A DNA stretch of 64,000 bases from Planktothrix sp. FACHB-1365 (GTDB lineage: Bacteria > Cyanobacteriota > Cyanobacteriia > Cyanobacteriales > Microcoleaceae): NCBI RefSeq assembly GCF_014697575.1, contig NZ_JACJSC010000001.1:1-64000 (forward strand), in the 5' to 3' direction. Made by a program: the position numbers and the translations under genes. Positions 24,787 through 34,058 of this stretch are shown in pieces. Each line of letters opens with the position of its first letter. Position 1 is the stretch's first letter. The notes beneath the pieces were generated by a model that saw only the letters and a program-made list of their open reading frames with translations, searched no databases and was not told where the DNA came from.

Positions 24787-25959
24787 TTACAACGTTGATT
24801 CTTCTAGGTTAATGGCACAGTTACGTTCATGGATAGGAACGTAGGTTTCATTGTGAGAACCCGTATAAATTTGAGTCGGGCGGAAGATGCGGTTTTTGGT
24901 GAGTTGTTCTTTCCAGTGGGCTAACCAACCCGAAACACGAGCGATCGCAAAAATTGGAGTAAATAAATCAGCCGGAATCCCTAACTTGCGATAAACCAGA
25001 CCCGAATAGAAATCAACGTTAGGATAAATTCCTTTTCCGCCTAAGCGATCAGCAACGACTTTTTCTAATTCCAGCGCAATTTCATAATATTGGTCATGGC
25101 CGAACTTCTCAAACAGTTTTTCGGCCAGTTGTTGCAAAATCGTAGCACGGGGATCTTTAACTTTATAAACCCGATGTCCGAATCCCATAATCTTAGATTT
25201 TTTAGCGATCAGATTGTCTACATAGGGGGCGACATTTTCTACATCACCAATTTCTTCTAACATGACTAAAACTTCCTCATTTGCCCCTCCATGTAATGGC
25301 CCCGCTAAGGTTCCGACGGCGGAAGCAATCACCGCATAGGGATCGGTTAAGGTAGAAGCGGTCACCATTGCGGAAAATGTGGAAGCGTTAATGGTATGTT
25401 CAGCATGAAGAGTCAGACACACATCAAAAACCCATGCTGCTAACGGGTCAGGTTCCCGTTCACTCAACATATACAGAAAATTAGCGGAATAATCTAAATC
25501 ATCACGGGGTTGTACCGGATCATTTCCTTTCCGCATTAATTGAAATGCAGCCACCATTGTGGGAATTTTTGCGAGTAACCGCACCACCGCTTCCCGAATA
25601 TATTGAGGATTATCTAAAGCCCGACGAGAATAGAATAATCCTAAAGCTGCTGCTGAGGTTTGTAAAGCATCCATGGGATGACCGGTTTCCGGGAAACATT
25701 TCATCATGTCCCGAATCCGATATTTAATCCGTCGATGATAGCGAATTTCATGCTCAAATGCTTCTAATTCATCTTTGGTGGGAAGTTTTCCCCAAATCAA
25801 CAAATAAGAGGTTTCCAGAAAGGTACTATAGTTCGCCAGTTGTTGAATACTAATTCCTCGGTACTCCAGAATGCCTTTTTGTCCATCAACGTAGCTAATG
25901 CTAGACAAGGTGGCTGGAACGCCTTCAAGACCGGGTTTGAATTCACTAACAGCAGTCAT
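24787..25959 (-). CDS. gltA: GltA, citrate synthase
   Basis: Condenses oxaloacetate with acetyl-CoA to citrate, the entry step of the TCA pathway. The 390-residue protein has the family blocks DGQKGILEYRGISIQQLA, LTLHAEHTINASTF (substrate His), GPLHGGANEEV, MGFGHRVYKVKDPRA (catalytic His) and NVDFYSGLVY (catalytic Asp). The length is that of the short, Gram-positive/cyanobacterial type of citrate synthase. It is transcribed alone on the minus strand. The 119-bp gap to the sixA side (25960-26078) holds its promoter but no obvious site. Confidence 0.96.
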   Translation of the reverse strand: MTAVSEFKPGLEGVPATLSSISYVDGQKGILEYRGISIQQLANYSTFLETSYLLIWGKLPTKDELEAFEHEIRYHRRIKYRIRDMMKCFPETGHPMDALQTSAAALGLFYSRRALDNPQYIREAVVRLLAKIPTMVAAFQLMRKGNDPVQPRDDLDYSANFLYMLSEREPDPLAAWVFDVCLTLHAEHTINASTFSAMVTASTLTDPYAVIASAVGTLAGPLHGGANEEVLVMLEEIGDVENVAPYVDNLIAKKSKIMGFGHRVYKVKDPRATILQQLAEKLFEKFGHDQYYEIALELEKVVADRLGGKGIYPNVDFYSGLVYRKLGIPADLFTPIFAIARVSGWLAHWKEQLTKNRIFRPTQIYTGSHNETYVPIHERNCAINLEESTL

Positions 25960-26078
25960 AAAAGTTTATGTAGGTATGTGGATCTTTCTCAAGCTACATT
26001 ATCAGAGCAATTGATAGTGTTCTCGTTTTGACAGGATTTTATTAACTTTCTAGCAGCTTTGGAGAAAGGGTGAACGGC

Positions 26079-26576
26079 TTAACCCAGCAAAAATTTAGGG
26101 GGAGTTAACCAAAAAAGTTGACTGTTTGCCAGAGGAGAACCCTTCGGGGGGAGGGTAATACCAATAATGCCTGCTTTTTTAAGGATTAGGGCTTCTTTGG
26201 CCTGTCCCCAAATCAATAATTCTGCCCAATTCCCTAAATCGGGTTGATGTCCGACTAATGCTAAAGGTTTACTTGCTGTTGAAATCCAAGTCTTGTACTC
26301 CGTGATCCAGTCATGAATATTACCATCAGGGGCTAAGGTGGCACATTCTTCTAACTGTTGTGATAATCCTGCTGCTTTGAGAATTTCTGCGGTTTGGCGA
26401 GCACGAATCAAGGGACTGGTCAAGATTATACCAAATTCTAATTCTAACGCTTTGAGGCGACTAGCAACTTTTCGAGTTTTGCGATCGCCTTCTTGGGTTA
26501 ATGGGCGTTCGTCATCATTTTGATAAGTTCCGTGTTCTGCTGCAATTCCGTGCCGAATTAAATATAAATCCGTCAT
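26079..26576 (-). CDS. sixA: SixA-type phosphohistidine phosphatase
   Basis: About 165 residues of the histidine phosphatase superfamily. The start MTDLYLIRHGIAAEHG contains the catalytic RHG; the later TSPLIRARQTAEIL and ALVGHQPDLGNWAELL complete the site with the second His. Short members like this dephosphorylate phosphohistidine on Hpt or phosphotransferase proteins, so it could dampen phosphorelays such as the kinases at 17-21 kb (inference). The frame extends 15 codons further upstream, but ATG 26576 starts exactly at the conserved strand, so it is preferred. No good Shine-Dalgarno sequence. Confidence 0.85.
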   Translation of the reverse strand: MTDLYLIRHGIAAEHGTYQNDDERPLTQEGDRKTRKVASRLKALELEFGIILTSPLIRARQTAEILKAAGLSQQLEECATLAPDGNIHDWITEYKTWISTASKPLALVGHQPDLGNWAELLIWGQAKEALILKKAGIIGITLPPKGSPLANSQLFWLTPPKFLLG

Positions 26577-26700
26577 AAAAATTTTTTCAATTAAGAATGA
26601 ACATTTAATTACGAATTCCAAATTATAAATTACGAATTACAATTTTTAATTCTTAATTTTTAATTCTTAATTCGTAATTCTTAAAAGATTAAGAACCCAG
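26577..26700. repeat. AT-rich AATTCTTAATT / AATTACGAATT repeats
   Basis: This spacer is made of short direct and inverted copies of TTAATTCTTAATT and AATTACGAATT, able to fold back in several ways. It lies between the HNH gene's terminator and sixA. It has no coding potential. Confidence 0.6.
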
Positions 26701-26721
26701 TAACACCCGAAATCCGACTAA

Positions 26722-26753
26722 CAAAAAACCCCTGTACTTGATATAGACAGGGG
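26722..26753 (-). terminator. Rho-independent terminator of the HNH gene
   Basis: Read on the minus strand: stem CCCCTGT / ACAGGGG (26747-26753 with 26729-26735), followed by TTTTTT (26723-26728). It lies just after the stop codon of the HNH gene. Confidence 0.85.
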
Positions 26754-26754
26754 C

Positions 26755-27252
26755 TTAAAGACCAATTATATATTTTTGCCACTCTTTGTTCATGCCACTT
26801 TTGACGTGCTTCGTCACTTCAAAATAAAGGCTGCTGTAGGGTTTTCGCGGCGGTATCCGCAAGGTCATCCCAGCCTCTTTTGGGGTGCGACTGCCCTTCC
26901 TGACATTACACTGAACACAAGCAGACACCAGATTTTCCCAAGAATCTCCTCCTCCACGAGAACGCGGAATCACATGATCTAGGGTTAAATCATCTCCGGT
27001 ATATCCACAGTATTGACAGGAATGACTATCCCGGTGCAATATATTTCTTCGGGTTAGTGGAATATCTTTATAAGGAGCCCGAACATAATGGCGAAGTCTG
27101 ATCACGGTTGGAAATGGAAAATCGGGAAAAATAAATTTTCCATTATGCTCAACCTGTTCGGCTTTTTTTTTGAGCAACAAAATAACCGCCCGTCGCCAAG
27201 TCGTGATATTGAGTGGCTCATAGGAGGCATTCAAAACTAACACATTACCCAT
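26755..27252 (-). CDS. HNH endonuclease family protein
   Basis: About 165 residues. A short N-terminal domain ([20 protein letters not shown]) is followed by an HNH nuclease module: CQYCG and, after the strand [24 protein letters not shown]. The four Cys form a zinc site and the DH pair plus the later Asn give the beta-beta-alpha-metal active site. This NASYEPL-HNH form is widespread and single-copy in cyanobacteria and other bacteria. It is not tied to any obvious mobile element here, so it is more likely a housekeeping nuclease of unknown role. The ATG at 27252 is chosen because it starts the conserved domain. Confidence 0.88.
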   Translation of the reverse strand: MGNVLVLNASYEPLNITTWRRAVILLLKKKAEQVEHNGKFIFPDFPFPTVIRLRHYVRAPYKDIPLTRRNILHRDSHSCQYCGYTGDDLTLDHVIPRSRGGGDSWENLVSACVQCNVRKGSRTPKEAGMTLRIPPRKPYSSLYFEVTKHVKSGMNKEWQKYIIGL

Positions 27253-27491
27253 TGTCTGGATTCTGCAATAAGATTTGACCGATATTAACACAGCTTAACG
27301 TCTTCAGGGGTTAAACGGCAAAAGTATCTGTCTTTTTCTTTCTGTTCCCTATTCCCGGTTGCCTGTTCCCTGCTATAACAACAGATTGCGGAAGGTTGAC
27401 AATAAAGTAGAAAGCTGTAAATAACTGATAGGACAATTCTATTGATTAGGAATTGTCAATTCTAATTCTGGGTTGAGGAGTGAATTAAAAT

Positions 27492-28712
27492 ATGGTGAGC
27501 GGAAAATCGATTTCGATTGCAAACACAACGAATCAATCCCTCGATTCATCGTTGCATAATTCCGAGATAGAAGTTGGAATTCGTCAACGGGCGTGGGTTG
27601 AAGTAGATTTAGAGGCACTGGGGGAAAATGTTCGCCAAATTAAACGGTTATTATCTGCCCAAACCCATTTAATGGCCGTTGTGAAAGCGGATGCCTATGG
27701 ACATGGGGCAGTTTCGGTGGCGAAAATGGTTTGTCAGGCAGGTGCGGAATGGTTAGCCGTGGCGACCCTGCCAGAGGGCATAGAATTACGAGAAGCCGGA
27801 ATTAAGAAACCGATTTTAGTGTTGGGGGCCATACATACCCCCGCAGAAGTACAAGCCATCGCCCATTGGCAACTACAGCCTACATTATGCACTCCCCAAC
27901 AGGCGTTATTATTCTCAGAAACCTTAAGTTCATTCAATCAATCTTTAGGGGTTCAAATTAAGATTGATACGGGAATGTCGCGGTTAGGAACCCCTTGGCA
28001 ACAAGGGTTAGAGTTTTTCCAATTAGTCCAACGATTACCAAATTTAGAATTAGCCGGAATTTATTCCCATTTTGCCACAGCAGATAGCCCTGACCCAACT
28101 ATAATGCGACAACAACATTATCGGTTTGAAAATGTTGTTAATGAAATTCGAGAGCATTGGCAATCTGACACTGATTTGAAATTTCCGGTATTACATATTG
28201 CTAATTCCGCAGCGACCTTAGCAGATGCGAATTTACATTATGATATGGTACGGATTGGATTAAGTCTTTATGGTCTTTATCCGGCTCCCCATTTAGAATC
28301 CGTTGTTGCTTTAAAACCTGCGATGCAAATTAAAGCACGGGTAACACAGGTTAAAACTATTGAAGCCGGAACAGGGGTGAGTTATGGCTATCAATTTATT
28401 GCGAAAAAACAAACCCGTATTGCCGTTGTTGGCATCGGTTATGCCGATGGGATTCCTCGAAATCTATCTAATAAAATCAAAGTATTAATTCGGGGTCAAT
28501 GGGTGACTCAAATTGGAACAATTACAATGGATCAAATCATGTTAGATGTCAGTGATATTCCTGATTTACAAGTGGGGGAAGTGGTAACATTATTAGGTCG
28601 AGATGGAGATTATTCGATTTCGGCTGACGATTGGGCTAATACATTGGGAACCATTTCTTGGGAAATTCTCTGTGGTTTTAAACATCGACTTCCTAGGGTT
28701 AATATAAAATAA
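27492..28712 (+). CDS. alr: Alr, alanine racemase
   Basis: PLP-dependent racemase making D-alanine for peptidoglycan. The 406-residue protein has the PLP lysine K65 in AVVKADAYGHG, the TIM-barrel blocks IKIDTGMSRLG, LAGIYSHFATAD and YDMVRIGLSLYG, and the C-terminal beta domain with GVSYGYQF (catalytic Tyr region) and GTITMDQIMLDVSD. The first 30 residues before RQRAWVEVDL are extra and low in conservation. It is a single gene, convergent with the TetR gene; a palindrome between them (28775-28789) may end both transcripts. Confidence 0.95.
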   Translation: MVSGKSISIANTTNQSLDSSLHNSEIEVGIRQRAWVEVDLEALGENVRQIKRLLSAQTHLMAVVKADAYGHGAVSVAKMVCQAGAEWLAVATLPEGIELREAGIKKPILVLGAIHTPAEVQAIAHWQLQPTLCTPQQALLFSETLSSFNQSLGVQIKIDTGMSRLGTPWQQGLEFFQLVQRLPNLELAGIYSHFATADSPDPTIMRQQHYRFENVVNEIREHWQSDTDLKFPVLHIANSAATLADANLHYDMVRIGLSLYGLYPAPHLESVVALKPAMQIKARVTQVKTIEAGTGVSYGYQFIAKKQTRIAVVGIGYADGIPRNLSNKIKVLIRGQWVTQIGTITMDQIMLDVSDIPDLQVGEVVTLLGRDGDYSISADDWANTLGTISWEILCGFKHRLPRVNIK

Positions 28713-28774
28713 TAATCACCTAATCAACCGAGTTTCTGATGTTAGGGAGAGAATCAAATCAGAATTCTTAATTC

Positions 28775-28789
28775 AGAAACCCGGTTTCT
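28775..28789. repeat. AGAAACCCGGTTTCT palindrome
   Basis: A 15-bp palindrome between the convergent alr and TetR genes. The same sequence occurs at 59731-59745 and, inverted about its centre, at 59682-59696. It may serve as a bidirectional terminator stem (TTCTTC follows). Confidence 0.6.
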
Positions 28790-28811
28790 TCTTCAGTCCT
28801 GAAGCTAAAAT

Positions 28812-29354
28812 TTAAATACAAAGTTGTTGAGGTAATTGTTGAATCACTCGTTGAAAAGGGGACGGATCATCTAAACCTTGGGATAAAATTAATGCCCCTT
28901 GAATCATAATTGCTGCATCTTCTGCCTTTTGTTGGGCTAATACTTCATCCATTCCAGTTTCTAGGAATACTTGAGCGATCGCATCAATCCAAGACACAAA
29001 TAACCCTTTAACTTGAGCATGAAAAACATCTCTGGCTGAACCTGATAACAAAATAACAAAGACACAGGGTTGTTGTCCCCCTTGATACAGTTCATTCAGG
29101 CGATCGCACATTCTTCTGAGTCGAGACACTGTATCCCCCTCCCCTTGCAAAGTGGACAATAGATTCTCCCTTGACCATTGTTCTAAATAATCCAGCACCG
29201 CCTTCACCATCTCCTCCTTCCCGCCGGGAAAGTGATGATACAGGCTGGCTTTCCCTAATTCTGTGGCTTCTGAAATTTTGGATAGGGTAGCTCCATCATA
29301 GCCATACTGCCGAAACAGTTGCAGAAGGCAGGGAATATAGGTTTCTTTGGGCAT
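28812..29354 (-). CDS. TetR/AcrR-family repressor
   Basis: About 180 residues. The N-terminal helix-turn-helix runs through LFRQYGYDGATLSKISEATELGKASLYHHFPGGKEEM; the rest is a helical ligand-binding and dimerisation domain resembling the LmrA/YxaF type (CVFVILLSGSARD, VFLETGM). It is transcribed away from the GST operon, and two palindromes lie in the shared 109-bp promoter region, so it probably represses that operon and itself. Starts at 29396 (adds 14 residues; would place an operator over its own ribosome-binding site) and at 29354 are both possible. The latter gives the usual distance to the helix-turn-helix. Confidence 0.88.
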   Translation of the reverse strand: MPKETYIPCLLQLFRQYGYDGATLSKISEATELGKASLYHHFPGGKEEMVKAVLDYLEQWSRENLLSTLQGEGDTVSRLRRMCDRLNELYQGGQQPCVFVILLSGSARDVFHAQVKGLFVSWIDAIAQVFLETGMDEVLAQQKAEDAAIMIQGALILSQGLDDPSPFQRVIQQLPQQLCI

Positions 29355-29398
29355 TTTTAGACTGGGATAAAAATTATGGGTTCCATCTCTTGACATTA

Positions 29399-29441
29399 TA
29401 CCGAACAATCGGTACACTATAAATATACCGAACGCACGGTA
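29399..29441. promoter_or_regulatory. Twin TetR operators in a divergent promoter
   Basis: Two 16-bp dyads, TACCGAACAATCGGTA (29399-29414, perfect 6-bp arms) and TACCGAACGCACGGTA (29426-29441, 5-bp arms), share the TACCGAAC half and are 27 bp centre to centre. A TATAAAT lies between them (29418-29424), a plausible -10 element, so bound repressor would block RNA polymerase. The second dyad ends 22 bp before the GST start codon. Confidence 0.8.
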
Positions 29442-29462
29442 CACTTCTTACCAAGAACCGAC

Positions 29463-30080
29463 ATGATTAAGCTTTATGGTCACGAACTGTCTGGAAACAG
29501 CTACAAAGTCAAATTAATGCTGTCTCTGTTAGCCTTAGATTACGAGTGGATTAAGGTTGACTTAATGGCTGGAGAACACAAACAGCCTGAATTTCTACAA
29601 CTTAATCCCTTTGGACAAATCCCCCTCCTGGTGCATGACGATATTATTTTGGCAGATGCTCAGGCGATTTTAGTGTATTTGGCACGGCGATATGGGGGGG
29701 ATAAATGGTTGCCAATGGAGGCTGAACCCCTAAGTCGGGTGATTCGTTGGCTATCGACAACAGCCGGAGAAATTCGTCAAGGGCCAGAGTCAGCGAGGTT
29801 GTATTATCGATTCAATGTCACCAGTATTAATTTAGAGCGGGCGAATCAAAAAGCCGAATTCATTTTAACCCAAATCAATACTCATTTATCAAATAAAAAT
29901 TGGTTAGAATTAGGATATCCAACTATTGCGGATATTGCCGTGTTTCCCTACGTTGCCCTCGCTGCTGATGGTCAGATTGCTCTGGATCATTATCCTCATA
30001 TTTTGGCTTGGTGCGATCGCCTTCAGCATCTTCCAGGCTTTGTGAGTATGATTGGGATTCAACAACCTGTAACGGTGTAG
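29463..30080 (+). CDS. Glutathione S-transferase
   Basis: A 205-residue cytosolic GST. The N-terminal thioredoxin-like domain (about 1-78) has KLYGHELSGNSYKVKLMLSLL, NPFGQIPLLVHDD with the cis-Pro, and ADAQAILVYLARRYGG; the helical C-terminal domain (about 85-205) has PTIADIAVFPYVALA with the N-capping box Asp. The catalytic residue is probably Ser/Asn in the first block (SGNSYK). It is the first gene of the TetR-controlled operon; the next gene begins 9 bp after its stop. A role in detoxifying an electrophile sensed by the repressor is inference. Confidence 0.92.
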   Translation: MIKLYGHELSGNSYKVKLMLSLLALDYEWIKVDLMAGEHKQPEFLQLNPFGQIPLLVHDDIILADAQAILVYLARRYGGDKWLPMEAEPLSRVIRWLSTTAGEIRQGPESARLYYRFNVTSINLERANQKAEFILTQINTHLSNKNWLELGYPTIADIAVFPYVALAADGQIALDHYPHILAWCDRLQHLPGFVSMIGIQQPVTV

Positions 30081-30089
30081 GAGGTGAGT

Positions 30090-30698
30090 ATGCCCCGGAA
30101 ATTTGGAGAAATTGCCTTTACTCCAGAAGTTGAAGCTGCCCAGGAATTACGCGGATCGAGGCAAACCTATCAACGCTATATTGCGAATGGGGATGCCAAT
30201 GATACAATCACCCCTGAAATTCAAAACTTTATTGCTCAATTAGATGGATTTTATTTAGGAACCGTTGGTTCTAATGGCTATCCCTATATTCAATTTCGGG
30301 GTGGAATGCCGGGTTTTTTAAAAGTGCTTAATGAGAAGACCCTAGGTTTTGCCGACTTTTCGGGAAATGTGCAGTACATTACTGTTGGTAATCTATCGGG
30401 AAATCATAAAGCATTTTTGTTTTTAATGGATTATCGTCACCGCAAACGGATTAAGATTTGGGGAAAAGCGGAATATATTGAAGGAGATCCGGTATTAATT
30501 GAACAATTAAAAATGCCGAACGACCCTTCAAAAATTGAACGGGCGATTATTTTTCATGTTGAAGCGATTAGTGAGAATTGTCCCCAACATATTCCGATCC
30601 GATATTCTGAGGCGGAAGTAGAGGCAATGATGACACCGTTACAAACTCGAATTGTAGAGTTAGAACAGCAATTAAGCAACGTTCACAACACCCCATAA
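30090..30698 (+). CDS. Pyridoxamine 5'-phosphate oxidase-fold flavoprotein
   Basis: About 202 residues with a split-barrel FMN-binding fold: [36 protein letters not shown] and [19 protein letters not shown] match the PPOX-like family found next to GST genes. The C-terminal helix has a heptad pattern ([12 protein letters not shown]). It probably binds FMN or a related cofactor; the substrate is unknown. An AGGAGG sits 5 nt before the ATG at 30090, which decides the start over the GTG at 30084. It is the second gene of the TetR-controlled operon, with 31 bp to the next. Confidence 0.85.
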   Translation: MPRKFGEIAFTPEVEAAQELRGSRQTYQRYIANGDANDTITPEIQNFIAQLDGFYLGTVGSNGYPYIQFRGGMPGFLKVLNEKTLGFADFSGNVQYITVGNLSGNHKAFLFLMDYRHRKRIKIWGKAEYIEGDPVLIEQLKMPNDPSKIERAIIFHVEAISENCPQHIPIRYSEAEVEAMMTPLQTRIVELEQQLSNVHNTP

Positions 30699-30729
30699 AC
30701 TTAATCATAATAATCATAGAGAATCCCTC

Positions 30730-31143
30730 ATGGAAACAAGACCCCCCTTACCTCCCTTTACCCTAGAAACCGCTAAAGCTAAAGTCCAAGCGGCGGAGGA
30801 TGCTTGGAATACCTGTGATCCTGAACGAGTTGCTTTAGCTTATACAGAAGATTCCGTTTGGCGAAATCGGGCTGAATTTTTTACCGGACGGGACAAGATT
30901 CGGGAATTTCTGACTCGCAAATGGAATACAGAACTAGACTATCGCTTAAAAAAAGAGTTATGGAGTTTCACCGATAACCGAATTTCTGTCAAATTTGAGT
31001 ATGAATATCGCACAGATTCGGGTAAATGGTATCGCGCCTATGGTAATGAACAATGGGAATTTGCCCCCAATGGGTTAATGCAGCGACGGGAAGCCAGTAT
31101 TAACGATTTACCCATTAAAGAATCAGACCGTAAGTTTCGTTAG
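30730..31143 (+). CDS. DUF1348 family NTF2-like protein
   Basis: A 137-residue SnoaL/NTF2-like protein of the DUF1348 family, recognised by [51 protein letters not shown] and [27 protein letters not shown]. The fold is a cone-shaped alpha+beta barrel with a pocket, used as a binding or isomerase scaffold. The specific activity is unknown. It is the last gene of the operon with GST and the PPOX-fold protein; a 12-bp-stem hairpin follows at 31169. Confidence 0.9.
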   Translation: METRPPLPPFTLETAKAKVQAAEDAWNTCDPERVALAYTEDSVWRNRAEFFTGRDKIREFLTRKWNTELDYRLKKELWSFTDNRISVKFEYEYRTDSGKWYRAYGNEQWEFAPNGLMQRREASINDLPIKESDRKFR

Positions 31144-31168
31144 TAATTTAGGAGAACAGAAAATCCTA

Positions 31169-31216
31169 ATTGTGGGGTAGCTGAAATAGCCTAATGTCAT
31201 CCTTCTACCCCACAAT
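31169..31216. terminator. Terminator-like 12-bp inverted repeat
   Basis: ATTGTGGGGTAG (31169-31180) is perfectly matched by CTACCCCACAAT (31205-31216), between the DUF1348 and mscS-like stops, which converge. It is followed by A-run on the + strand (31216-31223), so the U-tract rule is not met well on either strand. A bidirectional stop is likely but not certain. Confidence 0.55.
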
Positions 31217-31234
31217 AAAAAAACGGAGATCAGT

Positions 31235-33013
31235 TTACCTGTTGTTAAGAGATTGTTGACTTAACCAGTGAGCAACTTCGGGTAAGAATACAGCTTGTTC
31301 ATGGCGTCCAAATTCAATTCCTTGTTGCTCAAAAGCCAATTTTAAGCGACGACGAAATTCACGAGCAATTGTCCATTGCGTTCCCGGACGGGTTTTAATT
31401 CGCATTTCCAGTTCAACACCCGCATCTGCTAAATCACTTACCCCTCTCAAAACAACCGGAGTGAGAATTGAATTTTGCCAGTCGGGTTCATTTGCCATTT
31501 CTTCAATTACTTTTTTCATGATATCCAAGGCAAAATCAATATCCGATTGATAGGCAATAGTTGTTTTAAAATCAATTCTTGACCAGTCTTTGGTTTGATT
31601 GTGAACAATACTAATACTTCCGTTAGGAAGAGTGGTTAAACGTCCTTCTTTCCCGCGAATTTGAGTAATGCGTAAGTTCATGTATTCTACATAACCGGAT
31701 ATTTCACTAACCGTAATATAATCTCCGACGGCATAGTGATCTTCCAAGAGAATGAAAATTCCATTTAAGACATCTCGAATCAAATTTTGAGAACCAAAGG
31801 ATAAGGCTAAACCAATAATTCCCAAACCCGCAACGACAGGAGCAACAGGGATTTCAAGGGAGTCTAAAGCGACAATAAAACCCACAGCAATCCAGATGGC
31901 TTTACTGACACCTTTTAAAACAACACTATAAGTAGAAAAACGGAATTCTTGACGCTGAGAAGCACTGTGGCTCACATTAAAGTTCTGATGTTCCTCTTGG
32001 AAGGACTTTAAGAAATAGTCAATCAAAAGGGTACTGATTCGGATGGCTATCCCCACAAGAATTACAATAATTAACAGATACAAAGGTTCTCGACTCATCC
32101 AATGGGCAAAAAACCGAGTTTGAGGGAAAAATCTAGCAATTTTCCATATAGTAAATGCCCAAATTAAAAGTTGAATGAGTTTTAAAAATAATTTCCGAAA
32201 TTGATTAGTATTATATTTTCTTTGCCACTGTTGTAGTTGGGTTGTGATCTCAGAAATTGAATCTGAATTATCAGAAGTAGTCAGATTATTATTGAGACGA
32301 TTTTGCTCTAAAGTTAATTCCTGCTTTTTATCATTTAGATTTTGTGTCTTTTTGGATAAGTTTTTCTGGAGCAAATAAACCGCAAAACTCAATAAGGATG
32401 AAACTAAAATTAAACCCAATGACCATAAACTCGCTTGATATAAATAAGCGGGCTGGCGGTGTTCATAACCTCGCATTAAAGCTTGTTTAATGATTGTTGC
32501 TAGTTTATCAGACCAAACTTGAACAGAATAACCATTATATTCTGCATCTTGAGGAGTCACCGTGAAAATGACTCTTTCTTGCAGTTGATCCTGATCAGAT
32601 ACTAAAATTTGGCTATTCCCTTGATTATCTGTTTTAACAGTTATGGTGAGAGTATCAGGATTAAACCCTTTAGCAAAATTGCCTCCATACAATCGATTAT
32701 CTAAAATCCCATGAATTTCATTTTCTATTAGCTTGGCTCTTTGGATAATAGAGGGATTTTTTGCTTGTTTATCCACCTCTATCGGAATATCCATTGCAAT
32801 TCTAAATAATTCGTAACCGTCAACAATAACAGGTGCCGAAATTAGATTTCCAACCTGAATGACAGAGGTTACAGGGTTAATGGCGCTCGGTAAAGCATCT
32901 TGAGCGAAGGTTACTGGAATGCTCCAAGTCGATATTAAAGCGAACAAAGAAATCCCAAGTGCTACAATCAGTTGAGAAAAGCGACGCTTCTGAAGGTTCA
33001 GTATTTTTAACAT
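31235..33013 (-). CDS. MscS-family mechanosensitive channel
   Basis: A 592-residue small-conductance mechanosensitive channel homologue. A signal peptide (1-38, ending VTFAQ-DA) leads to a periplasmic domain (to about 195), one membrane helix (SLWSLGLILVSSLLSFAVYL), a charged coiled coil (about 215-265), two or more helices, and the pore-lining helix with VAPVVAGLGIIGLALSFGSQNLIRD. The cytosolic MscS beta domain follows (EDHYAVGDYITVSEISGYVE, TLPNGSISIVHNQTKDWSR). It should release solutes on osmotic down-shift. The family has many paralogues, so a particular physiological role cannot be assigned. Confidence 0.92.
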   Translation of the reverse strand: MLKILNLQKRRFSQLIVALGISLFALISTWSIPVTFAQDALPSAINPVTSVIQVGNLISAPVIVDGYELFRIAMDIPIEVDKQAKNPSIIQRAKLIENEIHGILDNRLYGGNFAKGFNPDTLTITVKTDNQGNSQILVSDQDQLQERVIFTVTPQDAEYNGYSVQVWSDKLATIIKQALMRGYEHRQPAYLYQASLWSLGLILVSSLLSFAVYLLQKNLSKKTQNLNDKKQELTLEQNRLNNNLTTSDNSDSISEITTQLQQWQRKYNTNQFRKLFLKLIQLLIWAFTIWKIARFFPQTRFFAHWMSREPLYLLIIVILVGIAIRISTLLIDYFLKSFQEEHQNFNVSHSASQRQEFRFSTYSVVLKGVSKAIWIAVGFIVALDSLEIPVAPVVAGLGIIGLALSFGSQNLIRDVLNGIFILLEDHYAVGDYITVSEISGYVEYMNLRITQIRGKEGRLTTLPNGSISIVHNQTKDWSRIDFKTTIAYQSDIDFALDIMKKVIEEMANEPDWQNSILTPVVLRGVSDLADAGVELEMRIKTRPGTQWTIAREFRRRLKLAFEQQGIEFGRHEQAVFLPEVAHWLSQQSLNNR

Positions 33014-33107
33014 AGATACACTGGACTGGTAATTCTTACTCTTGGTTAGTTAAAATGTGATAATATTATATATCATTGACCTATCAAGGTCAAATTATTT
33101 CTCTCCC

Positions 33108-34058
33108 TTAATAATTGACACATTTTATAGATTCAATAGAAATACTATCGTGAATTAAGCATCGACCGACATATTCGGCTAATTTCACGGGGACAGCATT
33201 GGCGATGATTTGTTCGACGTGGGTTTTACTTCCGGTGAAAATAAAAGTTTCTGGAAACGTTTGTATATAACTTCTTTCTAGGGTGGTTAAAGGACGAATT
33301 TCCGGCGAAATTAAGGCGGAGTCTCCGGGGTGAGGTTGATAGGTTTTAGGAATCGGTCTATTCACACTTCTAATAGTAGGACTAGGTTCATCAATGCTAA
33401 AAATTCCACGCCGTTGATAACTTCTGGGATGTCGATAATAATGGTCAATGTCTAAGGGTTTACTAATTTGGTTAAAATAGTCTCGGATTGTTAAGGATTT
33501 TGAAGATAAATTGGCTTCTAAACTTTGTTTGAATTGGTCATCTTTTCCTTGAAATTCTCCTATCCAAAAAAAGCGTTTCCTAATTTGAGGCACTCCGCAT
33601 AAACTTGCATCTAAAATAATTTCACTTAACCCATAATTAGCCGATTTTAAAAGAGTTTTTGCTTGTTTATATTTCTGAGTTTTAATAAATCGAGCCACAT
33701 TTTCCATGATAAAAAACTGAGGCTGAATGGTAGCTACAATTTCAGCAAAAACAAAGGTTAAATCTCCTCGCCCTAAACTTTCATCTCGTTTTCCGGCGCT
33801 GGAAAAGTCTTGACAGGGAGGGCCCCCAACAATAATATCGGCATTAAACATTTTAAAATTTGAGAAATCGCCCTGTAAGTTGCCTAAATCAATTAAAAAA
33901 CTGGGATGTTTAAAATTTTTTTGATAAATATCAAGAGCCAATTTCCAGTTATCAAATCCTGCAACAATATTAAAGCCAGCGTTTTGTAATCCCAGGGATA
34001 ATCCCCCACATCCACAGAATAAATCAATGACTCTGAATTGAGTTAATTTTAGACTCAT
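33108..34058 (-). CDS. DNA (cytosine-5) methyltransferase, solitary
   Basis: A 316-residue C5 methyltransferase. Motif I is DLFCGCGGLSLGLQNAGF, motif IV GGPPCQDFSSAGK with nucleophile C82, motif VI MENVARF, motif VIII QIRKRFFWIGE and motif X IANAVPVKLAEYVG. The target-recognition region between VIII and IX is short. No restriction endonuclease is adjacent. Its ATG overlaps the stop of the FAD monooxygenase gene (ATGA, 34055-34058), an odd pairing that implies a common transcript. The recognition site is unknown; given the many GCGATCGC sites here, a housekeeping role is possible but not shown. Confidence 0.93.
   Translation of the reverse strand: MSLKLTQFRVIDLFCGCGGLSLGLQNAGFNIVAGFDNWKLALDIYQKNFKHPSFLIDLGNLQGDFSNFKMFNADIIVGGPPCQDFSSAGKRDESLGRGDLTFVFAEIVATIQPQFFIMENVARFIKTQKYKQAKTLLKSANYGLSEIILDASLCGVPQIRKRFFWIGEFQGKDDQFKQSLEANLSSKSLTIRDYFNQISKPLDIDHYYRHPRSYQRRGIFSIDEPSPTIRSVNRPIPKTYQPHPGDSALISPEIRPLTTLERSYIQTFPETFIFTGSKTHVEQIIANAVPVKLAEYVGRCLIHDSISIESIKCVNY

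Noticed and set aside
26755-27252. HNH protein as a homing or intron endonuclease
   Set aside because: No intron or intein context; the NASYEPL-HNH form is a widespread chromosomal single gene.
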